NCBI RefSeq assembly: GCF_052113705.1 | Contig: NZ_JBGQOG010000003.1 | Span: forward strand, 248,001 to 312,000 | Length of the DNA: 64,000 nt | From: JBGQOG01 sp052113705 | GTDB taxonomy: Bacteria; Pseudomonadota; Alphaproteobacteria; Rhodobacterales; Rhodobacteraceae | Direction of reading: 5' to 3' | In this document: positions 27,098 to 36,025 of the stretch, piece by piece | How positions within the stretch are numbered: position 1 is the stretch's first letter | How the letters are laid out: the number at the start of each line of letters is the position of its first letter | Notes under the pieces: model-generated | Database searches by the model: none | The model's input: only the letters and a program-made list of their open reading frames with translations | Told to the model about the DNA's origin: nothing | Made by a program: the position numbers and the translations under genes

Positions 27098-27520
27098 ATG
27101 ACCGCATCACCGCACCGGACCGCAGGCATTATTGTCCTGGAAGCCTATGAATATGTTCACCTTGACCGTCAGGCAGACTATGAAGCCGCGGGCATCGTGA
27201 TTGACGCGATCTGTGCCGACGCCGAGCCGGGGATGCTGGTCCATGCCCTGAGCCAGGTTGGCACGGCAAAGGGTGTCGTGACCTATCGCTGGCTGGAGGT
27301 TTTTCAGGGCCTGCCGCAGTTGCGGGCGCATCTGAACAGCCCGCATGTGGCCAAACATGTGTCGGCATTGCAAGAGGGCACCCTCGCGGCACCGACGGAT
27401 CTGGTGATCTATGGCGATGTATCGGCCGAAGACCGCGCCACGCTCTCCGCCGAACTCGGCCCTGACCGCGTCACTTTCAGTGCGACGGTAACCTCGTTCT
27501 TTCGGCAAGCCGAGGGCTGA
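27098..27520 (+). CDS. ABM-like dimeric alpha/beta barrel protein
   Basis: 140 residues, with AAGGA upstream and a 12-nt gap after the ATPase gene. The two-strand, two-helix pattern with LPQLRAHLNSPHVAKHVSAL resembles antibiotic-biosynthesis-monooxygenase (quinol monooxygenase-like) folds. Its role in the deoxyribose operon is unknown. Such small proteins may act on reactive by-products or be structural. It seems to be the last gene of the operon. Assignment is by fold pattern only. Confidence 0.65.
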   Translation: MTASPHRTAGIIVLEAYEYVHLDRQADYEAAGIVIDAICADAEPGMLVHALSQVGTAKGVVTYRWLEVFQGLPQLRAHLNSPHVAKHVSALQEGTLAAPTDLVIYGDVSAEDRATLSAELGPDRVTFSATVTSFFRQAEG

Positions 27521-27856
27521 GCCCCCGGGGCGCGGGGACAGATCTGCGGTTTTGTACGCGGCCGCAGGGCGACCTTCGCCGCCCGGCGCCGCCGGACCGG
27601 CCCGATCGGTATCATCTGCAGATGACGGCCAACCTCCCGCCGCCGCGCGCGCAGCGAGGCCCGTGATCGTCAGAAGACCGCCCCGCGGGCCGGGCCTGCG
27701 GCCTTGCGCATCCGCGCGGCAACCACGAAGGGAAGGCGCGATTGCCGGTGGTGGTCCCGGATCCCGTGAGCGCATACCAGCCCGACAGAGGGGCGCAAAA
27801 GGCCCGCTCCCCGCCCATGCATCGGGTGACGACCTTCCCCCTGCGGTGATCTGATC
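27521..27856. other. 336-nt gap between convergent genes
   Basis: G+C-rich spacer between the end of the deoxyribose operon (+) and the end of cysK (-). A weak CCCCG/CGGGG hairpin follows the operon stop directly. No recognisable gene or strong terminator was seen; the open frames here have no family resemblance. Confidence 0.5.
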
Positions 27857-28942
27857 TCAACCCGCGGGCATCCGGTACCCGGGCGTGGAATCCGACAGGG
27901 CGCGTTCGTCATCGTCCATGTCTTCGGGTATCTCCGCGAAAAGCGGGGTCGACAGATAGCGCTCGCCGGTATCGGGAAGCATGGCCAGGATAACCGCGCC
28001 TGCCTCGGCCTGCGCGGCAACCTGCATTGCCACCGCGAAGCTGGAACCGCCCGAAATGCCGGTCAGGATACCCTCGCGCGCGGCCAACTTTCTGGCCCAG
28101 GCGATGCCATCCGCAGCCGCCACCGGGATCAAGGCGTCATAGCCGCCGTTGTCCAGCGCCTCCTGCAGCACGAGCGGAATGAAATCAGGTGTCCAACCCT
28201 GAATTGCATGGGGGGCGAAGGCCGGGTGGCTGCCCGCAGGCGCGCCATCCGCGCCACGCTGCTGGGGAACACCGCTGGCGATCATCGCCGCATTTGCGGG
28301 CTCGCTCAGGATGATTTTCGTCTCCGGCCGCTCTTTGCGCAACACGCGGGAAAGCCCGGTGACCGTGCCGCCCGTGCCGAACCCCGTCACCACGTAATCC
28401 AGCCGACCACCTGCGAAATCGTTGATGATCTCGCGCGCCGTGGTCGCTTCGTGGATGTCGGCATTGGCGGTCGTCTCGAACTGGCGCGCCAGGAACCAAC
28501 CATGCTTTTGCGCCAGTTCAACCGCCTTGTTGTACATGCCCGTGCCCTTCTCTGCGCGGGGCGTCAGCACCACTTTCGCCCCCAGCATCCGCATCAACCG
28601 CCGCCGCTCGACAGAAAAGCTTTCGGCCATTGTCACCACCAGCGGATAGCCCTTTTGCGCACAGACCATCGCCAGACCGATGCCGGTGTTGCCGCTGGTT
28701 GCCTCGACAACCGTCTGACCCGGCTTCAGCGTGCCCGCGCGCTCCGCCGCCTCGATGATGTTCAAGGCCAGCCGATCTTTCACCGATGCCGCCGGGTTGA
28801 AAAACTCGGCCTTGACGTAGAGGCGGACACCCTCGGGCGCGAGGTTGTTGATGCGAATGACGGGCGTGTCGCCCACCGTTTCGAGGATGGACTCGAACAG
28901 GCGTCCGCGTCCCTGCGTCGTCCGGATCGTGGTGGCGGTCAT
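27857..28942 (-). CDS. cysK: Cysteine synthase (O-acetylserine sulfhydrylase)
   Basis: 361 residues from the ATG at 28942 (GGGAGA upstream); a frame up to 29212 is rejected. PLP-binding Lys55 lies in NPAASVKDRLA. The substrate loop is EATSGNTGIGLA, and the phosphate-binding loop GTGGTVTGLSRVL. It makes cysteine from O-acetylserine and sulfide. It is about 40 residues longer than classic CysK, with an acidic C-terminal tail (PEDMDDDERALSDSTPGYRM). The tail may change docking with serine acetyltransferase. The gene stands alone. Confidence 0.92.
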   Translation of the reverse strand: MTATTIRTTQGRGRLFESILETVGDTPVIRINNLAPEGVRLYVKAEFFNPAASVKDRLALNIIEAAERAGTLKPGQTVVEATSGNTGIGLAMVCAQKGYPLVVTMAESFSVERRRLMRMLGAKVVLTPRAEKGTGMYNKAVELAQKHGWFLARQFETTANADIHEATTAREIINDFAGGRLDYVVTGFGTGGTVTGLSRVLRKERPETKIILSEPANAAMIASGVPQQRGADGAPAGSHPAFAPHAIQGWTPDFIPLVLQEALDNGGYDALIPVAAADGIAWARKLAAREGILTGISGGSSFAVAMQVAAQAEAGAVILAMLPDTGERYLSTPLFAEIPEDMDDDERALSDSTPGYRMPAG

Positions 28943-29129
28943 GGTGGTCTCCCTGCTTTGTCGCCGAATCGCGCGGCACATGGCCATTGCCCAATTGCTG
29001 TCGAGTATAGGGGCATCCGGGGTGGCGCGCTTGCCGCAGATCCGCAGATCCCGCGCCGCAGCGCAAAAACCTGCGGGACAGGGGTCCGCATGGCGGTGGT
29101 TTTCGGCACACATCGGCACCGGGGCCCGG

Positions 29130-30038
29130 TCATCCCTGCCCGCTGGCGAAGGCACCCGGCGAGAGGCCCGCGTGTCGGGCAAAGGCCATTCCGAAGGCGC
29201 TGGCGGATCCATATCCCACCCTCAGGGCGATCTCGGTATTGGTCAGCCCGCCCTGCCGCAGCAAGGTCTTGGCAAGCGCCATGCGCCAGTCGGTCACATA
29301 TTCCATCGGCGCGCGGCCTACCTGCTTGCGGAAGCGTTCAAAGAAACCCGACCGCGACATGCCCGCCGCCTTTGCCAATGCGGTCACGGACAGGGCATTG
29401 CCCGCCCCCGCGTGGATGCGCTGGAGGGCGCTGGCCAATTGCGGATCTGCAAGGCCGCGCAGTAGCCCCGGCGGCAAAGCCGCCGCGGGACCCGAGCGCA
29501 GGGCCTCAATCAACAGTACCTCCAGCAGACGCTGCAAAACCATCTCGCGTCCCGGCCGCGCTTCACGGGTTTCCTCATGGATCACCGGGACCAAAGCGCT
29601 CAGACGGTCCTGGCCCGACACATGGATCATCTCGGGCAAAAGCGACACCAGCAGGCCACGCGCCGGCGTGTCAAACCGGCAATGCCCGACCAGCGCGCGG
29701 ATATCCACCGGCGCGCCGGACGGCCCCAACCGGAACCTTCCGGGGCCGGTTTCCAGCGGCAGCCGCGGCACATGCGGCGGCGGCGGCACGGCGCTCGACA
29801 TGGTGAAACCCTGCGCATGGGGGATCAGCACGAAATCGCCCGCCTTCAGCGTGACGGGATCGCGCCCGGTGATCTGAAGCTGGCAGCACCCTTCGACAAG
29901 CGCACAGTAAAAGGGGCTGGCCATGTCGCGGCGCTCCACCTGCCATGGGCCTCCGGCCTCGACCATCTTGGAAATCGAGACCGCGGGGTTGAGCAGGGTA
30001 ACGACACTGGAAAGGGCATCTGCAGCGCTGTCGGGCAT
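29130..30038 (-). CDS. AraC-family transcriptional regulator with cupin domain
   Basis: 302 residues from an ATG at 30038. No ribosome site is visible, and in-frame ATGs at 30077 and further upstream are possible. Residues about 1-190 are the AraC_N/cupin_6 sensor (PVTLKAGDFVLIPHAQGFTM). Residues about 200-300 are two AraC helix-turn-helix motifs, ending TNTEIALRVGYGSASAFGMAFARHAGLSPGAF in two stretches. Regulators of this type usually stand beside and control an SDR gene. Here the divergent SDR gene is a truncated remnant. Confidence 0.88.
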   Translation of the reverse strand: MPDSAADALSSVVTLLNPAVSISKMVEAGGPWQVERRDMASPFYCALVEGCCQLQITGRDPVTLKAGDFVLIPHAQGFTMSSAVPPPPHVPRLPLETGPGRFRLGPSGAPVDIRALVGHCRFDTPARGLLVSLLPEMIHVSGQDRLSALVPVIHEETREARPGREMVLQRLLEVLLIEALRSGPAAALPPGLLRGLADPQLASALQRIHAGAGNALSVTALAKAAGMSRSGFFERFRKQVGRAPMEYVTDWRMALAKTLLRQGGLTNTEIALRVGYGSASAFGMAFARHAGLSPGAFASGQG

Positions 30039-30135
30039 GAATCTGGACGTTCGATGAAAGATTGCGGACCCATGCATATAGAACGACCAGCGCCTGCCGT
30101 CTATCTCTGCGTCTTGAGAGACAAGGAGGTCTGAA

Positions 30136-30324
30136 ATGCCCCGAACCCGCATCACCGGCTGTTCCTCCGGTTTCGGCCAGGGCATCGCCGAGCCGTTCCA
30201 CGATCAGGGATGGCAGGTCATCACCACGATGCCCCGCCCCGCCGCCGCAGGGCGGCCCGCCTCTGACCGTCTGCAGTCGCTGCCTCGCGATGTGACCAAC
30301 CCCGGGAGCGTCGCGACAGCGTGA
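30136..30324 (+). pseudogene. Truncated short-chain dehydrogenase (SDR), N-terminus only
   Basis: The 62-residue frame starts MPRTRITGCSSGFGQGIAEPF. It matches the nucleotide-binding beginning of an SDR (the ITGCSSGFG glycine motif, then DVTNPGSVA, usually DVTDP). It then stops at TGA, where a full SDR would continue for about 180 more residues with the YxxxK motif. A perfect AAGGAGGT ribosome site remains upstream. The hydrolase gene starts 37 nt later. This looks like a deletion scar that removed most of an AraC-controlled dehydrogenase gene. Confidence 0.7.
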
Positions 30325-30361
30325 CCTTCGCCCTCGCCCCCACCCAACAGGAAACGCCCAG

Positions 30362-31318
30362 ATGAACAGACTGATCAACCATGCCCGCGCGCTGCCGACA
30401 CCCGCGCCCGAGACCACCGTGGCCTATACGCCGATCCGGCTGCCGATGCCGGGGCGCCAAGAGCTTGAGCTGCGTCTGACCGCCCCAGCGGCGGGCACCA
30501 ACCTGCCCATCGTGATCCTGTCACATGGCTTTGGTCCCTCGCGGTATATCCCCTCCAAGGACGGTTACGCCCCGCTTGCGCAATTCTGGGCCGAACGCGG
30601 GCTGGCGGTCATTCAGCCAACGCAGGCCAGCTCGCGGATCGGCGGGCTGGACCCCGATCTGCCGAATGGGCCGTTCTTCTGGCGTGAGCGGGTCCTCGAA
30701 ATACGCGCCATCCTCGACCAGCTGGCCGAGGTGGAACGGCAGGCCCCCGCCGTCGCCGGACGGCTGGAGCATGGCCGGATCGCCGTGGCCGGGCATTCCT
30801 TCGGTGGTTTCACCTGCAGCCTGCTGCTGGGCGCGCGCCTGCAGGGCGAGGATTTCTCTGATCCGCGCATCCGTGCCGGTGTTCTCCTGGCCACGCCGGG
30901 CCGGGGCGGTGCCGATCTGACACCCGAAAATGCCGAACGCTTTCCGTTTTTCGATGTGGACTTCAGCGGAATCCGCGTGCCGACCCTCGTGGTCTGCGGG
31001 GCGGAGGACAATCCGCATTTCACCCCCCGTGGCCCCGAGTGGCACGCGGATGCCTTTCACGACGCACCCGGTGCCGATGCGCTGGTGACGATCAACCGCG
31101 TCGGCCATGGCTTGGGAGGGATCGCGGGATGGGACGCGCGCGAAACCGAAGCCGAAGACCCGGACGCGCTGGAAGCAACCCGTCGGCTGACGCTGGCTTG
31201 GTTGCGGAGCCGGTTTGACATCGACCCCGCGGCCTGGACGCACTGCCAGTCCGCCCTCAGGGAGCGCGCGTCAACCCTGGCCGAGATTGCCCTGCGCCCC
31301 CTTGCCGCGCAATCTTGA
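30362..31318 (+). CDS. Alpha/beta hydrolase (dienelactone/chlorophyllase-like)
   Basis: 318 residues. The nucleophile serine lies in the elbow GHSFGG (residues about 141-146). The oxyanion segment is VILSHGFGPSRY, and the C-terminal histidine may be in INRVGHGLGG. There is no signal peptide, so it is cytosolic. The family hydrolyses esters or lactones. It lies just after the truncated SDR gene and may share the AraC-controlled promoter. Substrate unknown. Confidence 0.82.
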   Translation: MNRLINHARALPTPAPETTVAYTPIRLPMPGRQELELRLTAPAAGTNLPIVILSHGFGPSRYIPSKDGYAPLAQFWAERGLAVIQPTQASSRIGGLDPDLPNGPFFWRERVLEIRAILDQLAEVERQAPAVAGRLEHGRIAVAGHSFGGFTCSLLLGARLQGEDFSDPRIRAGVLLATPGRGGADLTPENAERFPFFDVDFSGIRVPTLVVCGAEDNPHFTPRGPEWHADAFHDAPGADALVTINRVGHGLGGIAGWDARETEAEDPDALEATRRLTLAWLRSRFDIDPAAWTHCQSALRERASTLAEIALRPLAAQS

Positions 31319-31326
31319 ACTGCGAA

Positions 31327-31346
31327 GGCGGGCCCTGGCGCCCGCC
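31327..31346. terminator. 7-bp GC hairpin, likely bidirectional terminator
   Basis: GGCGGGC (31327-31333) pairs with GCCCGCC (31340-31346) around CCTGGC, in the gap between the ends of the hydrolase (+) and the membrane-protein gene (-). No T-tract. Confidence 0.45.
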
Positions 31347-31415
31347 GGAAGCCCGCTGCCCCGTCGGCGCGAGAACCGCCCCGATAAGCCCGGGTGGCAG
31401 GTCAACAAGGCGCGC

Positions 31416-32816
31416 TCAGAACTGGGCGTAGCAGAGCACCCAGATCGACAGAATGACCGCCGTTGTCAGGAAATACCCACGGTTCCAAACCACCCCGACA
31501 TGCCGCGCGCTAACCTCGCCAAAGGATCCGACAAGCAGCGTTGTCGCCGTGAAGGGAGAGGTCACGCCGGACAGGGCCCATCCGGCAGCAATGGCGACCA
31601 CGATGGCCGTCGGCGCGACGCCGAGGGTTTCAGCCGATGGAATAAGCGGCGCCATCAGCGTTACCGCCAGGATGGGGTTCATGCCGATCTGGCCCGCCAG
31701 CGGAATGAGCCAAACGCAGAGCACAAGGAAGACGGGCGTGGGCAGGAGCGACAGATCAACCCCGAAAGTTGCGAGAACGGGCCCCAGAAGCGCGGCGCCG
31801 AGCGTTCCGATATATCCCGCCATCATCAGCAGCACGACTTCGCCCTTCACCTCCGGCAATTCGGTGAAAACATAGCCCTTCAGCCAACTGCGTATCCCGG
31901 GAAGGCCCGGTGTCCCAGACACATCCGGGCGCCCTTGCAGAATGGCCCAAAGCGCGGCCACCACCGGCACGATCAGAATGACCAGGCCCACGACATGGAT
32001 GCCGGTCAGCAGATAGAGCACCGCGACACTGCCGAGGATGACCCCCAACAGGATGATCAGCGGCGACATTAAGAGCCAGCTGCCCTCCGGGCGCTGCCGT
32101 GAGGGCGCGGGGACTGAAAGCTTGGGCTTGAAGATGGTGTCCAGCGCCCAGCCGGTCCCTGCCATCAGGACCGAAGTTATCATGCCGGGAAGGGCCACGG
32201 TGGCCCAGCTCGTGCCCGGGATCAATGCCGTCGTGATGGCGATTGCAAACGACAAGGGGGACCAGGGCAGGGTCGAGGCAAACCCACGCTGTATGGCCAA
32301 GAGCATCCGCCGCCTGCGGTGCTGCCGAATTTCCGCATTCTGTTCCGTTCCGGCGCTGGCCCTCGCCAGACCGCCGAGCAGGGCGATGGCCCCGTAATTG
32401 AGGACAAGCGCGAACATCTGACCGCCGAATGTCAGCGCCAGATAGCGGCGGCCCGGAGGTTGCCGGGCCAGAAACCGGCCAGCCTCCTGTATTGCCGTTG
32501 AGCGCTGCGCCACGCTGCGCAGGCTCGCAAGTGCGCAGAAAAAGGCCCCGATGAACGCCGCCTTTTGCAAACCGGCGAGCGCATAACGCCCCCAGTCGGC
32601 TGTTTGAAATGCCAGGGCGACGGTCAGGGCGACGCCGACAACGACGAAACATTGCCTCCCGCGCCGGACTTGCGGGGTTAGAACGATCAGCAATGCAAGG
32701 GTAAGGTAAGGCAGAACGCGGGACACCGCGGCACCTGCCCCCCATTCCACCAGTATCATGCCAACGGTGACGCACATCAGCCCAAGGCCGTTCACCCCCG
32801 CCAGCATCCGCGTCAT
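31416..32816 (-). CDS. Unclassified polytopic membrane protein, ion-transporter-like
   Basis: 466 residues with about 12 hydrophobic segments. Two internal halves each have short polar loops rich in Pro and Ser, such as STLPWSPLSFAIAITTALIPG and WALSGVTSPFTATTLLVGSF. This arrangement recalls the IT (ion transporter) superfamily, which includes CitMHS, ArsB and DctM-like carriers. I cannot assign a family with certainty. It stands alone, convergent with the hydrolase. The start at 32816 is chosen from the frame; the ribosome site is weak. Confidence 0.7.
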   Translation of the reverse strand: MTRMLAGVNGLGLMCVTVGMILVEWGAGAAVSRVLPYLTLALLIVLTPQVRRGRQCFVVVGVALTVALAFQTADWGRYALAGLQKAAFIGAFFCALASLRSVAQRSTAIQEAGRFLARQPPGRRYLALTFGGQMFALVLNYGAIALLGGLARASAGTEQNAEIRQHRRRRMLLAIQRGFASTLPWSPLSFAIAITTALIPGTSWATVALPGMITSVLMAGTGWALDTIFKPKLSVPAPSRQRPEGSWLLMSPLIILLGVILGSVAVLYLLTGIHVVGLVILIVPVVAALWAILQGRPDVSGTPGLPGIRSWLKGYVFTELPEVKGEVVLLMMAGYIGTLGAALLGPVLATFGVDLSLLPTPVFLVLCVWLIPLAGQIGMNPILAVTLMAPLIPSAETLGVAPTAIVVAIAAGWALSGVTSPFTATTLLVGSFGEVSARHVGVVWNRGYFLTTAVILSIWVLCYAQF

Positions 32817-33294
32817 ATGTTGCTATCCACAAGAAATGGCCCCAGGTCGCGTTGATAGTGCATAATCCTGCCCAGCTGCGCCACCCTTACTTTAAGGCCA
32901 AAGGCGGGCGTCCGGCACCTCCGGCGCAAGCGCTATGGCTGTCAAAACCGCCCCCGTGCGGCGGAACCGCACGCGAAAAGCTGCGTAGGGGCAAGCTGCA
33001 AGCGCACCGAACCGGGACGCATTCTGGCGCTGCCGGACCAGAACCACGCACCTGCGCCCAGCCTTGACCGGGGACAGATCAGGGACGCCTTGCCGCCACG
33101 CTCTGCCGCAAAATCTGAAACCACGCATCAGAGTATCCCGCTGGCGCAGAGCGGCGGCGCACCTTTCGCGGAAGGGTCAGATGTCATGCAAACCGGGCCA
33201 TCGCCGCAAGCCTGACAACGGCCCGCCCCAATCCGCTTTCCAAAGCGGGGCAGACGGGGTAGGCATCACGATCATTGCAGGTTTGGGGCAGATC
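32817..33294. other. 478-nt divergent gap, no recognisable gene
   Basis: Spacer between the start of the membrane-protein gene (-) and yaeQ (+). The first about 60 nt are AT-richer and may hold the leftward promoter. The rest is G+C-rich with only short frames lacking family resemblance. No tRNA-like fold was recognised. Confidence 0.5.
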
Positions 33295-33840
33295 ATGGCG
33301 CAGAACGCCACCATTTACAAAGTTGAACTCTCCGTTTCCGACATGGATCGTCACTATTACGAGACCCATAAACTGACGGTGGCCAAACATCCCTCCGAGA
33401 CGGATGAACGGCTGATGGTGCGCCTGATCGCCTTTGCGCTGAATGCCCATGAGCATCTGGAAATGACCAAGGGCCTGTCCACTGATGACGAGCCGGACAT
33501 CTGGCAAAAGAGCCTGAGCGGAGAGCTGGACGTCTGGGTGGCGCTGGGACTTCCCAGCGAAAAGGTGATGCGGCAATCGTGCAACAAAGCCGCCAAGGTG
33601 GTGGTCTATCCCTATGGCGGCCGGACGGCCGAAATGTGGTGGGACAAGATCAAAAGCAGCACAACCCGGTTTGACAACCTTCAGGTGATCAGTTTCTCCG
33701 AGGCGGACACCGACGCATTGGCCAAACTGGCCAGCCGCGCGATGAAGCTGCAGGTCAATATTCAGGACGGCGAGGTGATGGTCAGTGTTGATGATCGCAT
33801 CACCTATGTGACCCCCGTCGAATGGAAAGCGGCGGCCTAG
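33295..33840 (+). CDS. YaeQ family protein
   Basis: 181 residues, the usual length, from the ATG at 33295 (MAQNATIYKVELSVSDMDRH); a frame to 33064 is not supported. It contains characteristic YaeQ stretches: HPSETDERLMVRLIAFALNA, GELDVWVALGLPSEKVMRQS and VVVYPYGGRTAEMWW. YaeQ has a restriction-endonuclease-like PD-(D/E)XK fold, but its biological role is unclear. It was first noticed in connection with RfaH in enterics. Single gene. Confidence 0.92.
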   Translation: MAQNATIYKVELSVSDMDRHYYETHKLTVAKHPSETDERLMVRLIAFALNAHEHLEMTKGLSTDDEPDIWQKSLSGELDVWVALGLPSEKVMRQSCNKAAKVVVYPYGGRTAEMWWDKIKSSTTRFDNLQVISFSEADTDALAKLASRAMKLQVNIQDGEVMVSVDDRITYVTPVEWKAAA

Positions 33841-34105
33841 CACCGGGACCTGTCAGCACGCCGCGACCGCGCATCTTTGCCGGTTTTGTGCACGGCGCCC
33901 GCGCGGGTGACGGGCTTTCCGGCGGCAATTGTGATGTTGACCCGGCGCAGCTTTCCAGCCGCGCGGCGGCGATCTGCGGCGCGCCTGAGGCGTGAAAGCT
34001 GATCGCCGCGCGGCAGACCGCCTCGAACGTCACCGGCCTCGGGGCGCGTCCCCGACCAAGCCGAAGCACATGTGGCGCATGGTCAGCGCCACCCCCGGCC
34101 ACAGC

Positions 34106-35584
34106 TCAGCCGAGCGCCGCCGCCAGGGCCTTGCGTTTGATCTTGCCAAAGCCGTCGCGCGGCAGGCTCTCCCGGAACAGGATGGCCTTGGGCGTCTGCG
34201 CCGGCCCGAGGTCCCGCGCGCAAAAGGCGATATAGGGCGCGGCGACGGGCAGCACCCCGGCCCGCAGCACCACACAGGCCACCAGCTTTTGCCCCCATTC
34301 CCGGTCCTCGACACCAAAGGCCACCGCATCCAGAATGTCCGGGTGCTGCAACAGGCGCGCCTCAATGGCCTCGGGGTGGATCTTCACGCCCCCGGTGTTG
34401 ATCACATCGTCGCGCCGCCCCCCGAGATAGAGGTAACCCTCGGCATCCAGCCAGCCGGTGTCGCCAATGCTCTGATACCCCTCTCTGTCGCGCAGAGGCT
34501 GCGGCGCATCAGACCCCAGATATTCACTTCGGCCCGCCAGATCATCGGGGCGCATGAAGATCTCGCCCGATTGTCCGGCCGCCACCCGTCCCTCAGGCCC
34601 ATAGATCCGGATGTCGGTTTCAAAACCCCGGCCGACCGAGCCGCGATGCGTCAGCCATTCCGTGCCCGAAATCACCGTCTGGCCGGTATTCTCGCCAGAG
34701 CCATACATTTCAAAGACCCGCTCCGCGCCCAGCTGCGCAATCCATGCCGCCTTCAGCCAGTCTGCGCAGGGCGCACCGGTGTGGTAGAGGGCGTGCAAGC
34801 TGCTCAGGGAAACCCCGCTGCCCGGCAGTGCATCCAGCATCCGCACCATCATCGTCGGCACCAGCATGACAAATCCAACCTGATGTTGCGCAATCACCTG
34901 CAAGGCACGGCCCGCGTCAAATCGCTCCATCAGCACCAGCTGATTGCCCTCAAACAGGCCGTTCTGTGCCCAGGTGAAGGGCGCGTTATGAGACATCGCG
35001 GCGCAGACAAGCTGCACCTGATCGGTACGGAACCCCAGGCGCGGCGCCACCCGCCCCCAGCTTTGCCCCGGCACCCGCACAAAGGGGCGTGCATCCGCCA
35101 TCATCTTGGGCAAGCCGGTAGAGCCGCCCGACAGGACGATCTTCCCGGGCAGCGAGATCTGGTCAGGCACAGGCGTGTCGGGCTGCCCGGCCGCCCGCTG
35201 CGCAAAGGCCGCCAGCGTGACATCGCCGACGCCCGCCCCTTCGGCAATGATCAGCGCGGCGCCGCTGCGCGCTTTCATCTGCGCCGCCAGTTGTGGCGAA
35301 AGCGCGGGGTCCATCACCAGTGTCGTGGCCCCCAGCCGCCAGATTGCCAGCGCCAGCACCAGATGCGCGGGGCCATTGCCCAAGGCAAATCCCACAATGC
35401 TGCCCCGCCGCACGCCCAAGGCCACAAGCGTATGGGCATAGCGGTTGCAAAGCCCATCCATCTCGGCCCAGGTCAGGGTCTGCGCGGGCCCGGCCTGCGG
35501 CACAAACACCACCGCCACCTGCGAGGGCCGCATTTGCGCTATGGCGCGCAACCGCGCCCCATAGCTGATGGCAGCGTCGCTCAT
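34106..35584 (-). CDS. AMP-dependent CoA ligase
   Basis: 492 residues. The adenylation motif is VLSGGSTGLPK (serine-rich variant). SIGDTGWLDAEGYLYLGGR and the C-terminal lysine in GFGKIKRKAL complete the ANL fold. It resembles acid-CoA ligases of the bile-acid/crotonobetaine type. GAGG precedes the start. It is the last gene of the leftward operon DapA, dctP, dctQ, dctM, DUF3830, ligase. It probably activates the acid brought in by TRAP system 2, feeding the divergent dehydrogenase and hydratase. Confidence 0.92.
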   Translation of the reverse strand: MSDAAISYGARLRAIAQMRPSQVAVVFVPQAGPAQTLTWAEMDGLCNRYAHTLVALGVRRGSIVGFALGNGPAHLVLALAIWRLGATTLVMDPALSPQLAAQMKARSGAALIIAEGAGVGDVTLAAFAQRAAGQPDTPVPDQISLPGKIVLSGGSTGLPKMMADARPFVRVPGQSWGRVAPRLGFRTDQVQLVCAAMSHNAPFTWAQNGLFEGNQLVLMERFDAGRALQVIAQHQVGFVMLVPTMMVRMLDALPGSGVSLSSLHALYHTGAPCADWLKAAWIAQLGAERVFEMYGSGENTGQTVISGTEWLTHRGSVGRGFETDIRIYGPEGRVAAGQSGEIFMRPDDLAGRSEYLGSDAPQPLRDREGYQSIGDTGWLDAEGYLYLGGRRDDVINTGGVKIHPEAIEARLLQHPDILDAVAFGVEDREWGQKLVACVVLRAGVLPVAAPYIAFCARDLGPAQTPKAILFRESLPRDGFGKIKRKALAAALG

Positions 35585-35599
35585 GTGTCTATCCTCAGC

Positions 35600-36010
35600 T
35601 CAGGCGCTTTCAAACAAGATGTCTTGCGCGCCGCTCCACAGCACCTTGGTGCCGATCTCCATCAACCGATCCAGATTGGATGTGATGGTGATGAAATGGT
35701 TGCCCGCCAACTGCCCCATCTTGGAGGAAAAACTGACACCGCTATAGGCCAGCAAGATTTCCGTTTCGCTGATCCCTCCCGGATACAGCAGGAAATGCCC
35801 CGGCGCCGGATGGCTGGTGTGGTTTTCGTAGCCGACGCCAAATTCGGTATCGCCGAGCGGAATCCAGACCCCCTCGCCGCTCCAGCGCACATGCACGACC
35901 TGACTGCGGTAGGGCAGTTGCGCGCGGAAGGCCGCAACGGTTTTCGGCGCCGCCTCTTCGAATTTCGCGTCAAAGACAATGCCCGCGATGGTAATTTTCA
36001 AGTCAGTCAT
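35600..36010 (-). CDS. DUF3830 family protein (cyclophilin-like fold)
   Basis: 136 residues, matching the DUF3830 pattern PSQ/YRSQVVHVRWSGEGVW, then FLLYPGGISETEILLAY and FSSKMGQLAGNHF. The family is predicted to have a cyclophilin-like barrel and is often found near amidohydrolases and transporters. No enzymatic role is established to my knowledge. Here it lies between dctM (15-nt gap) and the CoA ligase (15-nt gap), so it is part of the uptake and activation operon. AAGG precedes the start. Confidence 0.85.
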   Translation of the reverse strand: MTDLKITIAGIVFDAKFEEAAPKTVAAFRAQLPYRSQVVHVRWSGEGVWIPLGDTEFGVGYENHTSHPAPGHFLLYPGGISETEILLAYSGVSFSSKMGQLAGNHFITITSNLDRLMEIGTKVLWSGAQDILFESA

Positions 36011-36025
36011 AGGTACCTTCCAAGG

